Shown here: positions 33,423 to 44,358 of the stretch, in pieces
How the letters are laid out: every line of letters starts with the position of its first letter
How positions within the stretch are numbered: the stretch's first letter is position 1
Assembly (NCBI GenBank): GCA_021234155.1
Contig: JAJEKV010000166.1
Location: 945,142 to 1,009,141, forward strand
Reading direction: 5' to 3'
Source of the DNA: Isoetes taiwanensis
Taxonomy: Eukaryota > Streptophyta > Lycopodiopsida > Isoetales > Isoetaceae
Length of the DNA: 64,000 nt
Position numbers and translations under genes: made by a program
Notes under the pieces: model-generated
Databases searched by the model: none
The model's input: only the letters and a program-made list of their open reading frames with translations
Told to the model about the DNA's origin: nothing

Positions 33423-34496
33423 TGTGTGCTGGATTAAATTCCCTGTCGTTGAACAAGACGGCATCTCCTGTGCAAACCTTCAGGCGTCTGATGTCCAGCA
33501 GCAGCTTGTGTGATATCCCTAATGGATAATACTGAGCCAGCCGCTCCATCTTCTGGGCCCCTCTCTGTGATTTCCTCATCTGCTCATCTAGATCCAAGAA
33601 TTGAGAGTCGACCCACGTGTGTGAGACTAGCAAGTTTCTCGACTCACGAGTCGAGAAAGCAGCCAGCACGTCTGTGGTTAGTCGCTGAGGCCTCCACCCA
33701 GTCGGAGCCAGTCCTCTTCGCAATATTCGATGAAGATGGTTCGAAGGGTGGAGGCACCTGCGACCGGACACAGGGGCATTGGCTGGGTATGACTTTTGCG
33801 ACTCGCGAGTCGAGAATGCACAAAGGCTGCAGCAGTTGGGTAGCTGTGGGAATTCTCGACTCGCGATTCGAGAATTCCTCAACCAGCCAACAGTCCAGAG
33901 TGTACACTCCCTGTTCTCGCCTCGCGAGTCGAGAAATTCTCGACTCGCGAGTCGAGAAGAAGGCATGTACTTCCTGGATTGTTGGCAAGCTGAGGCATTC
34001 TCGACTCGCCAGTCGAGAAAGCTGGGTTCCCTTCTGCACCTCTCCTGCAGGGGAGGATATGCTGTGTTGGAATTGCAAATTCTGTAAAGCAATTCCTATT
34101 CTTAGTTCATAGAAACATTCATTCATAGTTATGTTCTGTTATGAAATATTCATAGACAGTTTTGCAATTTCTTTTATGAATCATTCATAGTAATGTTCTG
34201 TTACTGCTCTGCAATATTGTTCTTCCTATCACCTGAGGATTCTTCCTTATCTGAAGATTTCTAATTCGGTTGCTTGCCACTAGTCTTGCCACTACTCACT
34301 TATGCCTGTACAAGGTATTCAATTAAACAAAAACTAAGAAAAAGAAAACAAAAACAAAAAACAAAACAAAAGGAAAACAGAAAACAGAGACAACATGTGA
34401 AACAGAGTGAAACAGTTTGGACAAATGAGAACATATTAAAAAAACATACCTGGGAGATTTGTTGAATGAGGAGGAAGCTCCTGTGTTCGATTCCAT
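33423..34496 (-). pseudogene. 5' part of the composite ParB-like locus, with predicted short exons
   Basis: Reading leftward, an ATG at 34496 gives MESNTGASSSFNKSP up to a 5' splice site (CAG|GTATGT, 34450/34449). A 28-base block 34262-34235 is bounded by TTAG and CAG|GTGATA. After TTTACAG (34088) a block starts NLQFQHSISSPAGEV. These three would join in frame. The last block runs through six palindromes without a stop to about 33644. Beyond the last palindrome another frame reads ERLAQYYPLGISHKLLLDI, RRLKVCTGDAVLFND and REFNPAHM, up to the chromovirus insertion. This fits the region upstream of a ParB-like GQHS motif. Splice sites are by eye and the full gene is split and frameshifted. Confidence 0.55.
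33636..34019. repeat. Palindrome family, cluster 2 (six copies)
   Basis: Copies are at 33636-33657, 33796-33816, 33853-33874, 33914-33935, 33937-33958 (perfect) and 33998-34019. All but one differ from the consensus by one or two bases. Starts are 57, 61, 23 and 61 bp apart from 33796 onward. The segment between 33875 and 33913 resembles the reverse complement of the segment 33959-33997, so two palindromes sit inside a larger inverted repeat. Confidence 0.92.
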
Positions 34497-34935
34497 GTGG
34501 CTACAGGTGTTTGCAAAGCGAGAATAAGGATTTGTCGGGCTGGAAATTGTATCAGGGGATATTAAGAGCCTCTAATAAAAGAATATAAGTAAGAGTGCAG
34601 TAAAGGACTTACAAAAAACTAAAAAGAAACAGTAAAAGAAGCTAAAAACTTACAGAGAAGAACCTCACTTTCTTCTTAGGCAGTAACGCCCGCTCGAACA
34701 CTCGAACTGCGCGAAAACCTCGGCGTTGGATGCGTCGCGATCTGTCGACCAGTCTGCTGTCATAAAAAGACGTCGGAATTGGTTGAATAGATCGATCGCC
34801 AAGGGGGAGCTCCGAAGATGGAATAGAAAAACAGAACAGAGAAAGGGGATGAATGGGTCGCGGGGGAAGAGGAAGAGGGTGCAGTTATTTCTGGCTGCAC
34901 CCTCGAACCTCGATAAAGTTGCCATTATGACACCC
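34497..34935 (-). other. Possible 5' untranslated exons of the composite locus
   Basis: The minus strand shows an exon-like segment ending CTCT|GTAAGT (about 34654) and an acceptor TTTTATTAG at about 34576, just upstream of the ATG at 34496. The upstream open block (34925-34665) contains TADWSTDRDASNAEVFAQ but no known domain. It could be leader sequence or a diverged first exon. Confidence 0.35.
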
Positions 34936-35026
34936 TGTCACGTGTGGGGCATGCCATCCGTGACCTGGGCATCCGGATTGCTGACGTGGCCATGTCAGCG
35001 GTCGCTGACGAAGCGCCACGTGGACA
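34936..35026. promoter_or_regulatory. Possible bidirectional promoter with G-boxes
   Basis: Two CACGTG G-box cores (about 34939 and 35020) and a near-palindromic TGACGTGGCCATGTCA lie between the minus-strand composite locus and the plus-strand transposase-like gene. These ACGT-core sites are common in plant promoters (bZIP/bHLH). No TATA box is obvious on either side. Confidence 0.4.
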
Positions 35027-35029
35027 TAA

Positions 35030-35278
35030 TAATGCTTTCAATGGCTCCAATATTTTAATGGTTTTAATGGTTCATGGTTTTAATGGTTATTGGTTATAAT
35101 GTTTTTAATGGTTAATGGTTCCAATGGTTATAATGTTTTAATGTTTTTAATGGTTATATGGTTTCAATGTTTTTAATGGTTATATGGTTGTAATGTTTTT
35201 AATGGTTCTGTATGGTTTAAATTATTTTAGTGGTTTAGATTGATTTAATGGTTTTAATGGTTGTATATGGTTTTAATG
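35030..35278. repeat. Degenerate tandem repeat, consensus TTTTAATGGT
   Basis: About twenty imperfect units of TTTTAATGGT and variants (TATAATGTTTTTAATGG) fill the stretch. It ends just before a good 3' splice site (TTTCATTCAG, about 35294), so it may be the intron before the first visible exon of the plus-strand gene. Confidence 0.85.
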
Positions 35279-35294
35279 TGTGCTCTTTCATTCA

Positions 35295-38200
35295 GGGAGC
35301 ATGTGAGATGAGCAAAATGGAGCCAAGGAAGCCCAGCACAGGACATTGCCCTAGGCTCCAATGGAGGAAGATGGCCTGCTTATTGTTGCACCCTTGCAAC
35401 GAGACGGTATTTGCAGAGGGCATCATAACTGCAGTTGATCCTTTTGATAGTATGAATGATGAAAGGCTGAGAGATGATCATCTTGGAGTTGGCATTGTGA
35501 AGCTTCTTATCCAAGTTGACACAATCATGTCCCAGGGAAGCTCTAGTGATTGCATTGTGTGCTCTGGCTTGTTGGAGTCCCAAACACAGTTAAGATGGCC
35601 AATAAGATATATTACACACAAGAATGGTGAGAGTTTGGAAGGCCCTATTGAACTAGATAGCCCAAGGCCCACCCCAGGCTATGTGGAAGATTTGGTGGTG
35701 GATGAGCAGCCTTTGATCACAAGGAAGAGGTGCTATGTTTTTCATAAAAGGCAGCCAAGGGTGCCCAAGAGGCCTAGAAGTGACAAATATTTAGAAAGGA
35801 TGGAAAGCATGGCCCCAACCAAAGAAAACCTGGAGGCAATTAGGGGACAAGAGTGTTGCAACCTAGATTGCACAGTCCAGTACAGTGTGGATGACCTAGT
35901 ACAGATAAGGTCCCAATACATTGGACAGCTTCAGAAAGATAGGATTAATTTCATCTACTCCTTGTGTAGAAATTCCAGCTATGATGAAAACACAGGAAGG
36001 TTACTATATCAATTGAGGGGCCTGAAGGTATGTATGAGAGCATTGAGATGGATTCTTGGCGTGAGCAAGTCTTCATTCTACAGATACTGGGAGCAGGTTA
36101 GAAAAGGGCACAGTTTGTTCCAACATGGCAATGCACTCACTTTGAAACCTAGAGCAAACACTCTCAAGGCCATTGCAGTCTTCGAGAGCTTTGTGAGATA
36201 CATGTCTCAATCTATGCCCCACAAGTCGAAGGTGAACGAGCACGGTGTGCGAGTGGTGCAAAGGGTGTTGCCACAACACTATATCCAAAAAGAGTGCCTT
36301 AAAGAGGTCAACTCCATCCTAGAAACTACTGGAGATAGGCCTCTTTCTCAATCACATTTCAGCAAGTTATGGAGCACTCACTTCTCAGACGTGAGTGTCC
36401 TGCAACACATGCCTTTCTCAAAGTGCAATACTTGCATTCAACTCAAGGATACACTTGCATCAACTGCAATAGAGAAAGAAAGAGTGGCAATTAGGGAGCA
36501 ATTTGCAGATCATCAAAGGGACCAAATATAATGTAGACAGTTGTATTGGCAGTGGAGAACATTTTCTCAGATGCAGCCTGACAGATTTTTGTGTATAATT
36601 CATGATAAGATGGATCAACACAAGACTTTCTTGCCAAAGCTAGATCCTTTACCCAAGCGTTGTCAAAACGCTTTTCATATGAAAGTAAGTCTGGCGGGTG
36701 TCTTAACACATGGACATGGAACTGGAACCTATGGTCATTTTGTGCTTGATCTATAGAGGGATGATCCAAACTTCCATGTGAGCTCTATTTTCAAGTGCTT
36801 GAGAACACTAGAGAAAGGATCGATAGAAGGGAGGAGGTATTCCCCATCAGCACCCATTTTTGAGGCTTTGATGGATGATCAACCACTTTGTTACCAAAGG
36901 CAGATAAAAAATCTCACATCCAAGGTGTCCAGTGAATCGAGCTATGTGTTCAATTGGACAACTGTTGGAAAGAAAACAACCCGGGGGGTTCACCTAGATT
37001 ATGGGGTATGAAACATGTGAGTGCACCAAATGGGTTTTTTTATTGCCTCTCTAGTACCGTATACATAAGAAAAATATAAGGTTTTTATAGTTTGAATGAC
37101 GTACGGATACTAAAGGGAGTGTGATGGTGTCAGTGTTTGATTCGTATTCATATTGTAAGGGTACGTCATTTTTGGTGAGCATCTACTGTTGGGGATTCTG
37201 TGATAATACGATATGACTATGATAATATATATTATATATATATAAAATAATAGAGATATCGTATATGTATGGAAGGGGTTGTCAAGTAAAAGTGTTTTGG
37301 GCAAGTAATTATATGATATGGGCTGCATTCTTTTATAAATAATGTAGTCGTATACAAAGGGTTTTTCATATGGAACGGTCGTATACAATGGGTTTTTAGC
37401 AACCTAAGGAACATACATGGCATATATACCTATAATAGAGGTGAATCCCCGGGGAAAACAAGAATAGATGGATGTTTGGGGCAATGTCATACTTGGCAAA
37501 GAAAGGTATTCAAAGTTGTGAAAGTGGGATTCATGATGGTTGGGCATACGCATGATGATATAGATGCATTCTTTGGAACTTTCTCCACCAACCTCAAGAG
37601 AGAAAACGTGACTAGTCTCCCTGAACTAGTGGATGTGTTTGAGAGCTGCATTGACCGCAACCCAATGGCTTTCTTGATGGATGAGGTTGCAAATTGAAAA
37701 TCATTTGTCGAGGATACTTGCTAGATGGTAAGGATCGATTGACATGACACACAAAAACCACTTCAGTTCAAGTTTTGGGTTAGGGATGGAATACCAATCA
37801 TGCAATATAAGTGGAGACCAGGTGACAAGTTGTGGATGCCTGTACAAGGAATCGAGTTGTGGCAACGGGGTGCTGCTGGTGAAGTTCTCATTCTTAAAGG
37901 GCAGCCAAAACCACTACCTCCCTTCAAGACTGTTAAAGACTCTAGCCAACTAGTGAAGGGCATCAAGGATTATATAACGCACTGGGATGATGTTCGAAAT
38001 GGAAAGCACACCTCCACTCTTAAGAAAAATCACATGGACTCCTAATCACGTCTTTGGGAGAAAGTTGTGACATGCTTAGAAACCCCGAACAACCATGTGG
38101 GAGGGAGGCTGAGGCGGGTTCTTGCCCGTCTAGATGGGAGGGTTCTCAAAGGAGCAAGCACGTCTAAGAATGTTCATTTGGGTCCTAACAAAGGTTCCAA

Positions 38201-38632
38201 GTGGTTTGTGGGAAGTAAGGCCTCAAAGCCGAAGTGGTTTGATCTTCCTGAGTGGGATCCCTTTGAGGACATCAAGGACGGATACTTTGTGCTAGTAAGG
38301 CCTGATGATGAGGATTGTCCAATATGGTTAGGGGTGCACTCTCTGATGTAACCACCACTATGGCTGATGGAGAGGAGTTGCGTCCTGGATTCCAAATTCA
38401 ATATTGGGAGCCCATTGGAAGACACAAGAAGGGCAACTTGAAGGAGCAATACAATCTTGGGGGAGAAGAAGTGGAGGGCAAATCATGCTGATCCTCAAAG
38501 GAGGAATTGGTGGAGTGTGTGGTATGGTCATATCCAAGTTCTCACATTGCAAAGGACAACACACACAAGATCCCAAAAAGGGAGATGGACAAAGCCATGA
38601 GCAACCTCCATGCTATATCATTGTATGAGGGT
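35295..38632 (+). pseudogene. Transposase-like protein of the VGHTHDDID family (DUF7869-like), broken
   Basis: The start is taken at an acceptor-like TTTCATTCAG, with the first ATG at 35308 (MSKMEPRKPS). The long N-terminal frame (to 36531) holds CLLLHPCNETVFAEGII and, near its end, FSKCNTCIQLKD, the CxxC region that precedes the core. The core reads CIIHDKMDQHKTFLPKL (about 36593), GHGTGTYGHFVLD (about 36712), then VQLDNCWKENN (about 36949-36980). A 474-bp insertion follows, then WMFGAMSYLAKKG and KVGFMMVGHTHDDIDAFFG (37468-37580). The C-terminal part has WMPVQGIELW and DGYFVLVRPDDEDCPIWLGV. The three acidic sites are spaced like a DDE-type nuclease, but that is inference. Stops at 36532, 36754, 37695 and several frameshifts make it a pseudogene. 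The family name is from memory. Confidence 0.75.
36980..37453. mobile_element. MITE-like element, 474 bp, TIR start CCCGGGG, 8-bp TSD
   Basis: Ends are imperfect terminal inverted repeats of about 25-30 bp: left CCCGGGGGGTTCACCTA..ATTAT, right (inverted) CCCGGGGATTCACCTC..ATTAT. GAAAACAA flanks both sides (36972-36979 and 37454-37461). Removing the element and one TSD copy restores the host reading frame locally across the conserved K-E-N-K-N motif. The 8-bp TSD suggests hAT-type movement. It has no coding capacity. Confidence 0.82.
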
Positions 38633-38808
38633 AGATAATATTGAGAAGCTTAAAAACTTTCTCAACTAGTGGTTTGTAAAATTTATGAGGAAAACAAGTT
38701 ACCCCATTCTTTGTGTGTGATGTGTAATTCTATTCAAGCAATCAATTCAGAAAATTTTTTTCTATAGTGTGAGTCCCATTTTTAGTCCGAGTCCCAAAAT
38801 TCGAGATT
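38633..38808. other. Short unassigned spacer
   Basis: This AT-rich sequence lies after the transposase-like pseudogene and may hold its 3' end. Nothing is recognised. Confidence 0.3.
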
Positions 38809-39583
<775 letters not shown>

Positions 39584-40284
39584 CAGCAACAAAATTTCAA
39601 ACAATGCAGAAGAATTTGGAGCAGGCTAGAACTGGGAAGTCGAAGCCATCTGTGTGCTGTCTACAAGATTTGATCACAGAAAGTCGACCTTCTGTTACAG
39701 AGTTTGAACCACAAGAACGAACTTCATGAAAGCACAATTATTAGAGATACAAGGGAACTGAAGGAGGAAACAGAGGCTAATCATTAAAATTTAATTTTCC
39801 TGGATCTTGAAACCATGGGAAAGTTACAAAAGCCTCCATTTTGGGAAGTAACATAAAAAGGCCAACTAAGTATGTGCAACCACGGGCAAGGGTGGTTTGT
39901 TGCAGAGGCATTATTGACCATCAGGAAGACCGAACCCCATGAATGGGAGGCTTACATCAGAAGTAAACTCCACCTATGCGAAATTACTCAAAGCATACCC
40001 TAACTGGCAAAGACCCATGGCCAACTGCTGATTGGGGGTCGAGAAAGAAGAGGGGCAGCTAGCTCAAGCAGGTCTTTCCATGAAGCCATGAAAGATAAAA
40101 TGTGAGGGAGGGTGATGTGGTTGCCTAGTTGGCAATTTGATGATGTGTCAGCCAAGTGATGACATGGTGGCTAGGTGCCATGTTGGCCATCAGCCTAGGT
40201 AGCAAAATACAAAATTGAAAAGTCGCATGGAAAAATGAAAGGTGGAGATGATGTGCCGATGATGTAGCATTGACGTGGCAGGGG

Positions 40285-40432
40285 CTATAAATATGTAAAC
40301 CACGTTGGAATTATTCCAACGAGAACCATATGCAATAAAGATTTTCTTTCGGTTATCTTGGTGTTTCTTCATAGTGTTACTTTTCTCGGGTTGTGAGCAA
40401 GGGCTCGACATAATTGTGGTGCACTGGCTGGG
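40285..40432 (+). promoter_or_regulatory. LTR end of copy A: TATA box, poly(A) signal, primer site
   Basis: CTATAAATAT at 40285-40294 and AATAAAG near 40334 lie in the R/U5-like part. The LTR ends GGGCTCGACA at 40410. TGGTGCACTGGCTGGG (40417-40432) is the likely primer-binding site; copy B has TGGTGCATTGGCCGGG. Copy B lacks the TATA-bearing segment. Confidence 0.65.
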
Positions 40433-41329
40433 AAATTAATCGTGGTGCTCGTGAAGGAGCTTTGTTCAAGAAAGCTGACAACATCGAAAGAGAAAGGGAG
40501 CTAAGCCATGGTAAAAGGAAAACCGGGCCAACTCCCTCCATCGATGTATGTATATGCGAAGAACAGAATCCAAGGAAGAGCACGATAAGGTTGTGGAAAG
40601 GCAAGGACGAGAACGAGAATTACGATTTAAACAACGAGAAAGAGAATTATGCCATGAAGATATATATTTTCTTAGGGTCTCAAATGCGCCATCCCTTTTA
40701 AATTCAAAAGGCACAAATTCGACAAGATCAACAGAACCTACCTCAATAACCCCAATTCAAGCACTAAGTATAGTTGCAAGGATGGAAATTTTGAAATATC
40801 TAAAATTTTATCCAAGAGATTTTGTTGTCCTTGATGCATGGTTGCAAGCTAGAGCGGAATTAGATTGCTCTATGTTGGAAATAGAACTGGAATTACCAAC
40901 TCAATAACAATTGTTGAAAAAGGAAAGAAAGCTCGATGGAAAGCTGAAGTTATCCAAAAAAGAAGATGAACGAAGGGCAAATGTGCTAGAAGGAGATAAG
41001 GTAAAAGAATAACCTCCTTATGTTTTTGAAGCTGAGGAAGGCGACATAAAGTTAAACGAGGAGCCAGCTTACAAAGTGGTTGGCAAAAGCAATATGTCAG
41101 AAAGTCTAGAACCACCGGAAGTGGTGGAATTGAATTTGGGAATGGATGAAGAGCCAAGAGTGTGAGAATAGGAGTTCAACTGCCAAAAGAAGAGAGGCAT
41201 CGGTATCATGTCCTATTTGGAGTCTACAAAGACGTTTTTGCATGGAGTTATAAAGATTTGCGGGGAACCAAGCCAATTTTTAGCCAATATCGAATACAGT
41301 TGGTACCTAGTGCACAATCTGCGAGATAA

Positions 41330-42115
41330 CGAGCTTACCGGATGAACCCCAACTACAGTAAAGCGGTGAAATAAGAGATTAATAACTTGATGAAAGTACG
41401 ATTCATCATTGCAATAGAAGGAAGCGAGTGGTTGTCTCCAATAGTGATAGTCTACAAGAAAATTGGAAAGATCAGAGTTTGTGTAGACTATCGGAAATTG
41501 AATGCCGCTACGGTGAAAGATGGATTCCCAATACCCTTCACCGATGCAGTATTAGATGAAGTGGCAGGCCACGAGCTATACTCTTTTATGGATGGATTCA
41601 ATGGTTACAACCAGGTGTCAATCGCTCTTGAAGATCAAGAAAAGACTGCTTTTGTAACTGAGTGGGGCTGCTATATGTACAAAGTAATGCCATTCGGGTT
41701 GTGTAATGCACCAGCAACTTTCCAACGGGTCGTGACTGTAGCATTTAAAGATTTCTTAAAAGACTTCATGGAAGTCTTTCTAGACGACTTCTGCACGTAT
41801 AGCAACCATGTGGAACATCGGAAGAAATTGGAGAAGTGTTTTCTGAAATGTCGAGATGTATGTTTGGAGTTGAAAGGGGCGTAATGCTGAGACAGGTACT
41901 GATGGCAAAAGGATTGGCAGTAGATCCAGGGAAGGTGAAGATCATTAAAGAGTTGGAAGTGAAGCAATTGCAAGCATTCCTGGGCATGTGGGATATCATC
42001 GAAGATTCATCTGATGGTATACAGATTTGGCTCTTCTACTGACTAATCTCTTGAAGAAAGAGGTGGAGTATAAATGGAGTAAGGAATGTCAAGAAGCCTT
42101 TGAAGCATTCTTTGG
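41330..42115 (+). pseudogene. Reverse transcriptase of gypsy copy A
   Basis: The open frame from 41387 (165 codons) shows SEWLSPIVIVYKKIGKIRVC, VDYRKLNAATVKDGFPIPF, LDEVAGHELYSFMDGFNGYN, MPFGLCNAPATFQRV and the catalytic FLDDFCTYSNHVEHRKKLEK. After a frameshift come GLAVDPGKVKIIKEL and KQLQAFLG up to 42000. The catalytic DD is intact but the protein is truncated before RNase H by the inverted junction, and integrase is absent. Confidence 0.85.
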
Positions 42116-42960
42116 ATGAATCTTCGGTGATATCCCACATGCCCCAGGAACGCTTGTAATTGCTTCACTTCCTCCGGTGGTGGCAACTCTTTAATGATCT
42201 TTATCTTCCCTGGATCTACCGCCAATCCTTTTTTCGTCAATACCCATTCCAACAACATGCCCCTTTCAACTCCTATATTTTAGAGAATTTAGCGAAATTC
42301 CATACTCTTGACATTTCAGAAAACACTTTTCCAGTTTCTTCTGATGTTCCACATGGCTGCTTCGTCTAGAAACACTTCCATGAAGTCTTTTAAGAAATCT
42401 TTAAATGTTGCAGTCACGACTCCTTGGAGGTTGGAAAGTTGCTGGTGCATTATGCAACCCGAATGGCATTACTTTGTACATATAGCAGTCCCATTCGATT
42501 ACAAAAGCAGTCTTTTCTTGATCTTCAAGAGCAATTGACACCTAGTGTAACCACTGAATCCATCCATAAAAGAGTATAGCTCGTGGCCTGCCACTTCATC
42601 TAATACTACATCGGTGAAGGGTACTGGGAATCTATCTTTCACAGTAGCGGCATTCAATTTCCGATAGTCCACACAAGCTCTGATCTTTCCGTTCATCTTG
42701 TGGACTATCACTATTGAAGACAGTCAATCCTTTCCCTCGATTGTAATGATGAATCCTGCTTTCAATAAGTTATCAATCTCTTCTCTTACCGCTTTACTGT
42801 AGTTGGGGTTCATCTGGTAAGCTCGATGTCTTACAAGTTGTGCATTAGATACCAACTGTATTCGATATTGGCTCAAAGTTGGCTTATTCCCCACAAATCT
42901 TTATAATTCCATGCAAAAACGTCTTTGCAGGCTCCAAATAGGACATGAAATTGATGCCTC
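42116..42960 (-). pseudogene. Reverse transcriptase of gypsy copy B
   Basis: IRACVDYRKLNAATVKDRF and VLDEVAGHELYSFMDGFSGY (42700-42550) are followed by frameshifted blocks for the catalytic region (about 42480-42360) and KKGLAVDPGKIKIIKELPPP, then EEVKQLQAFLGHVGYHRRFI (42235-42116). It matches copy A at high identity but is broken by more frameshifts. Confidence 0.82.
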
Positions 42961-43030
42961 TCTTCTTCCGGTAGTTGAGCTCCTACTCTCATCACTCTTG
43001 GCTCTTCCTTTATTTACAAATTCAATTCCA

Positions 43031-44100
43031 CTACTTCCGGTGGAACTCCAGACTTTTCGGCATATTGTTTTTGCCAACTAATTTGTAAGCTGGCTCCTCG
43101 TTTAACTTTATGTCGCCTTCCTCAGCTTCAAAAGAATAAGGAGGGTACTCTTTTAACTTATCTCCTTCCGTCACATTTGCCCTTTGGTTCCTCCTTTTTT
43201 GGATAACTTCAAGGCTTTCCATCGAGCTTTCTTTCCTTAGCAATTGTTGTTGCGTTGGTGGTTCTAGTTATATTTCCACCATAGAGTAGTCTAATTCTGC
43301 TCTAGCATTCAACCATTCATCAAAGACAACATTTGAAGTGTCATCCCTATCAGAGGTCGTAGTTGTAAACCCTTGTATCCCTTTTCTTCTTCGGTTGCTA
43401 CAAGAGCCGCCTCTTGTTCCTCATCATCCGACAATTCTTCTTCCTCATCATCACTGAAATTCATATCGCTATCGATCTCTTGGACTCGTCCAGCCGCCGA
43501 AATCTAGAGAGATATGCACTTTTATAGAAACTGCATTGTTTCCATCTCTTATGGTAAATAATCCAATTAACAAGTCGTGCTTGGCTCGGGCTTGCATTAA
43601 TCAAGGTCTTCCCAGTAGTAGAGGATAGACCAATGCTCTCCATCACCATTTTTAGGACCACATAGTCCACGTAAAACATGATGCCAGCTATCAGTGTCTG
43701 TACTCCAGTGATAATGCCAATTGGCTTCACACGTCGTTGGTTGGCCATCTTCACCACAAAATGTACTGGAACTAGTTCAGACAGCAGTTTCCTCTACATA
43801 TTGACGCTTGACCCCCTATCAATGGTGCAATTCCGCATCAATTTGCCATTTATTTCCAAATCCAAACACGATGAACTCATATCCGCAATTACTAGCCATG
43901 CTGAATTTACGACTTCTTTTTTGCCCTTCAATGCGGTCATCATGACCTTTCTACATCCTGGTGCCAAATTCAAGAGTTGTCCAAAGATAATAGATGGCTT
44001 GACGTATCCCCTTCCAAGTTGTAAATCTTCTTGTATCATCGACGAATCTTTTTCTCTCTCGTCATGCCCCTTTGTTGTGATTGTTCCACCACTTGTTCCT
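43031..44100 (-). pseudogene. Protease region of gypsy copy B
   Basis: The open frame 44039-43794 holds GQLLNLAPGCRKVMMTALKG, EVVNSAWLVIADMSSSCLDL and NGKLMRNCTIDRGSSVNM. The last block is a retropepsin-type active site (D-x-G-S) with G displaced (IDRGSS). Downstream (43757-43461) are further protease/linker blocks and an acidic linker, then KLNEEPAYKLVGKNN (43130-43060), shared with copy A and with IR3. Confidence 0.72.
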
Positions 44101-44358
44101 TAATTCCCCAAGTTCTTTGGTCTTGGAATATCCTCCACATTTTGGATCACCTGATCTTCCTCATTCTCCTCATTTTTATTTTGAAATTGGACAATAGGTG
44201 TTCTAATAGCTTCTTGATTTTGATTTATTAGCCTGTTACGTCGTTGTGCGCATCTCATACGCAGGAATTTCGTCTTCCATTCAGCATTAGAATCCACCGT
44301 TGGTTTCCTTCCTTTGTTTCATTCGCCGATTCTTCTTGATTCTAGTTTATGTGGACAT

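Larger units (their letters stand above)
39584..42115 (+). mobile_element. Ty3/gypsy copy A, left arm of IR1, internally deleted
   Basis: This copy runs LTR part (to 40410), primer site, a short gag start, then RT. It lacks about 2.2 kb that is present in copy B (gag knuckles, protease): the sequence jumps at about 40815 from the gag start to VLDAWLQARAELDCSM, which in copy B lies near 43.3 kb. Its last 105 bp (42011-42115) are single-copy and form the loop; copy B begins immediately afterwards in opposite orientation. Confidence 0.85.

Noticed and set aside
33796-34019. Palindrome array read as a CRISPR array
   Set aside because: Repeats are perfect palindromes with variable 1-39-bp spacers, two spacers are inverted copies of each other, there are no cas genes, and the context is a plant nuclear genome.
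33510-34112. 200-codon plus-strand open frame as a gene
   Set aside because: It exists because the palindromes are stop-free on both strands. The minus strand has splice-like sites and ParB-like coding, the plus strand has no motif.
34690-34760. PKKKVRF nuclear-localisation signal in a first exon
   Set aside because: It appears in one of three frames of an unproven leader exon, and basic heptamers are common by chance.
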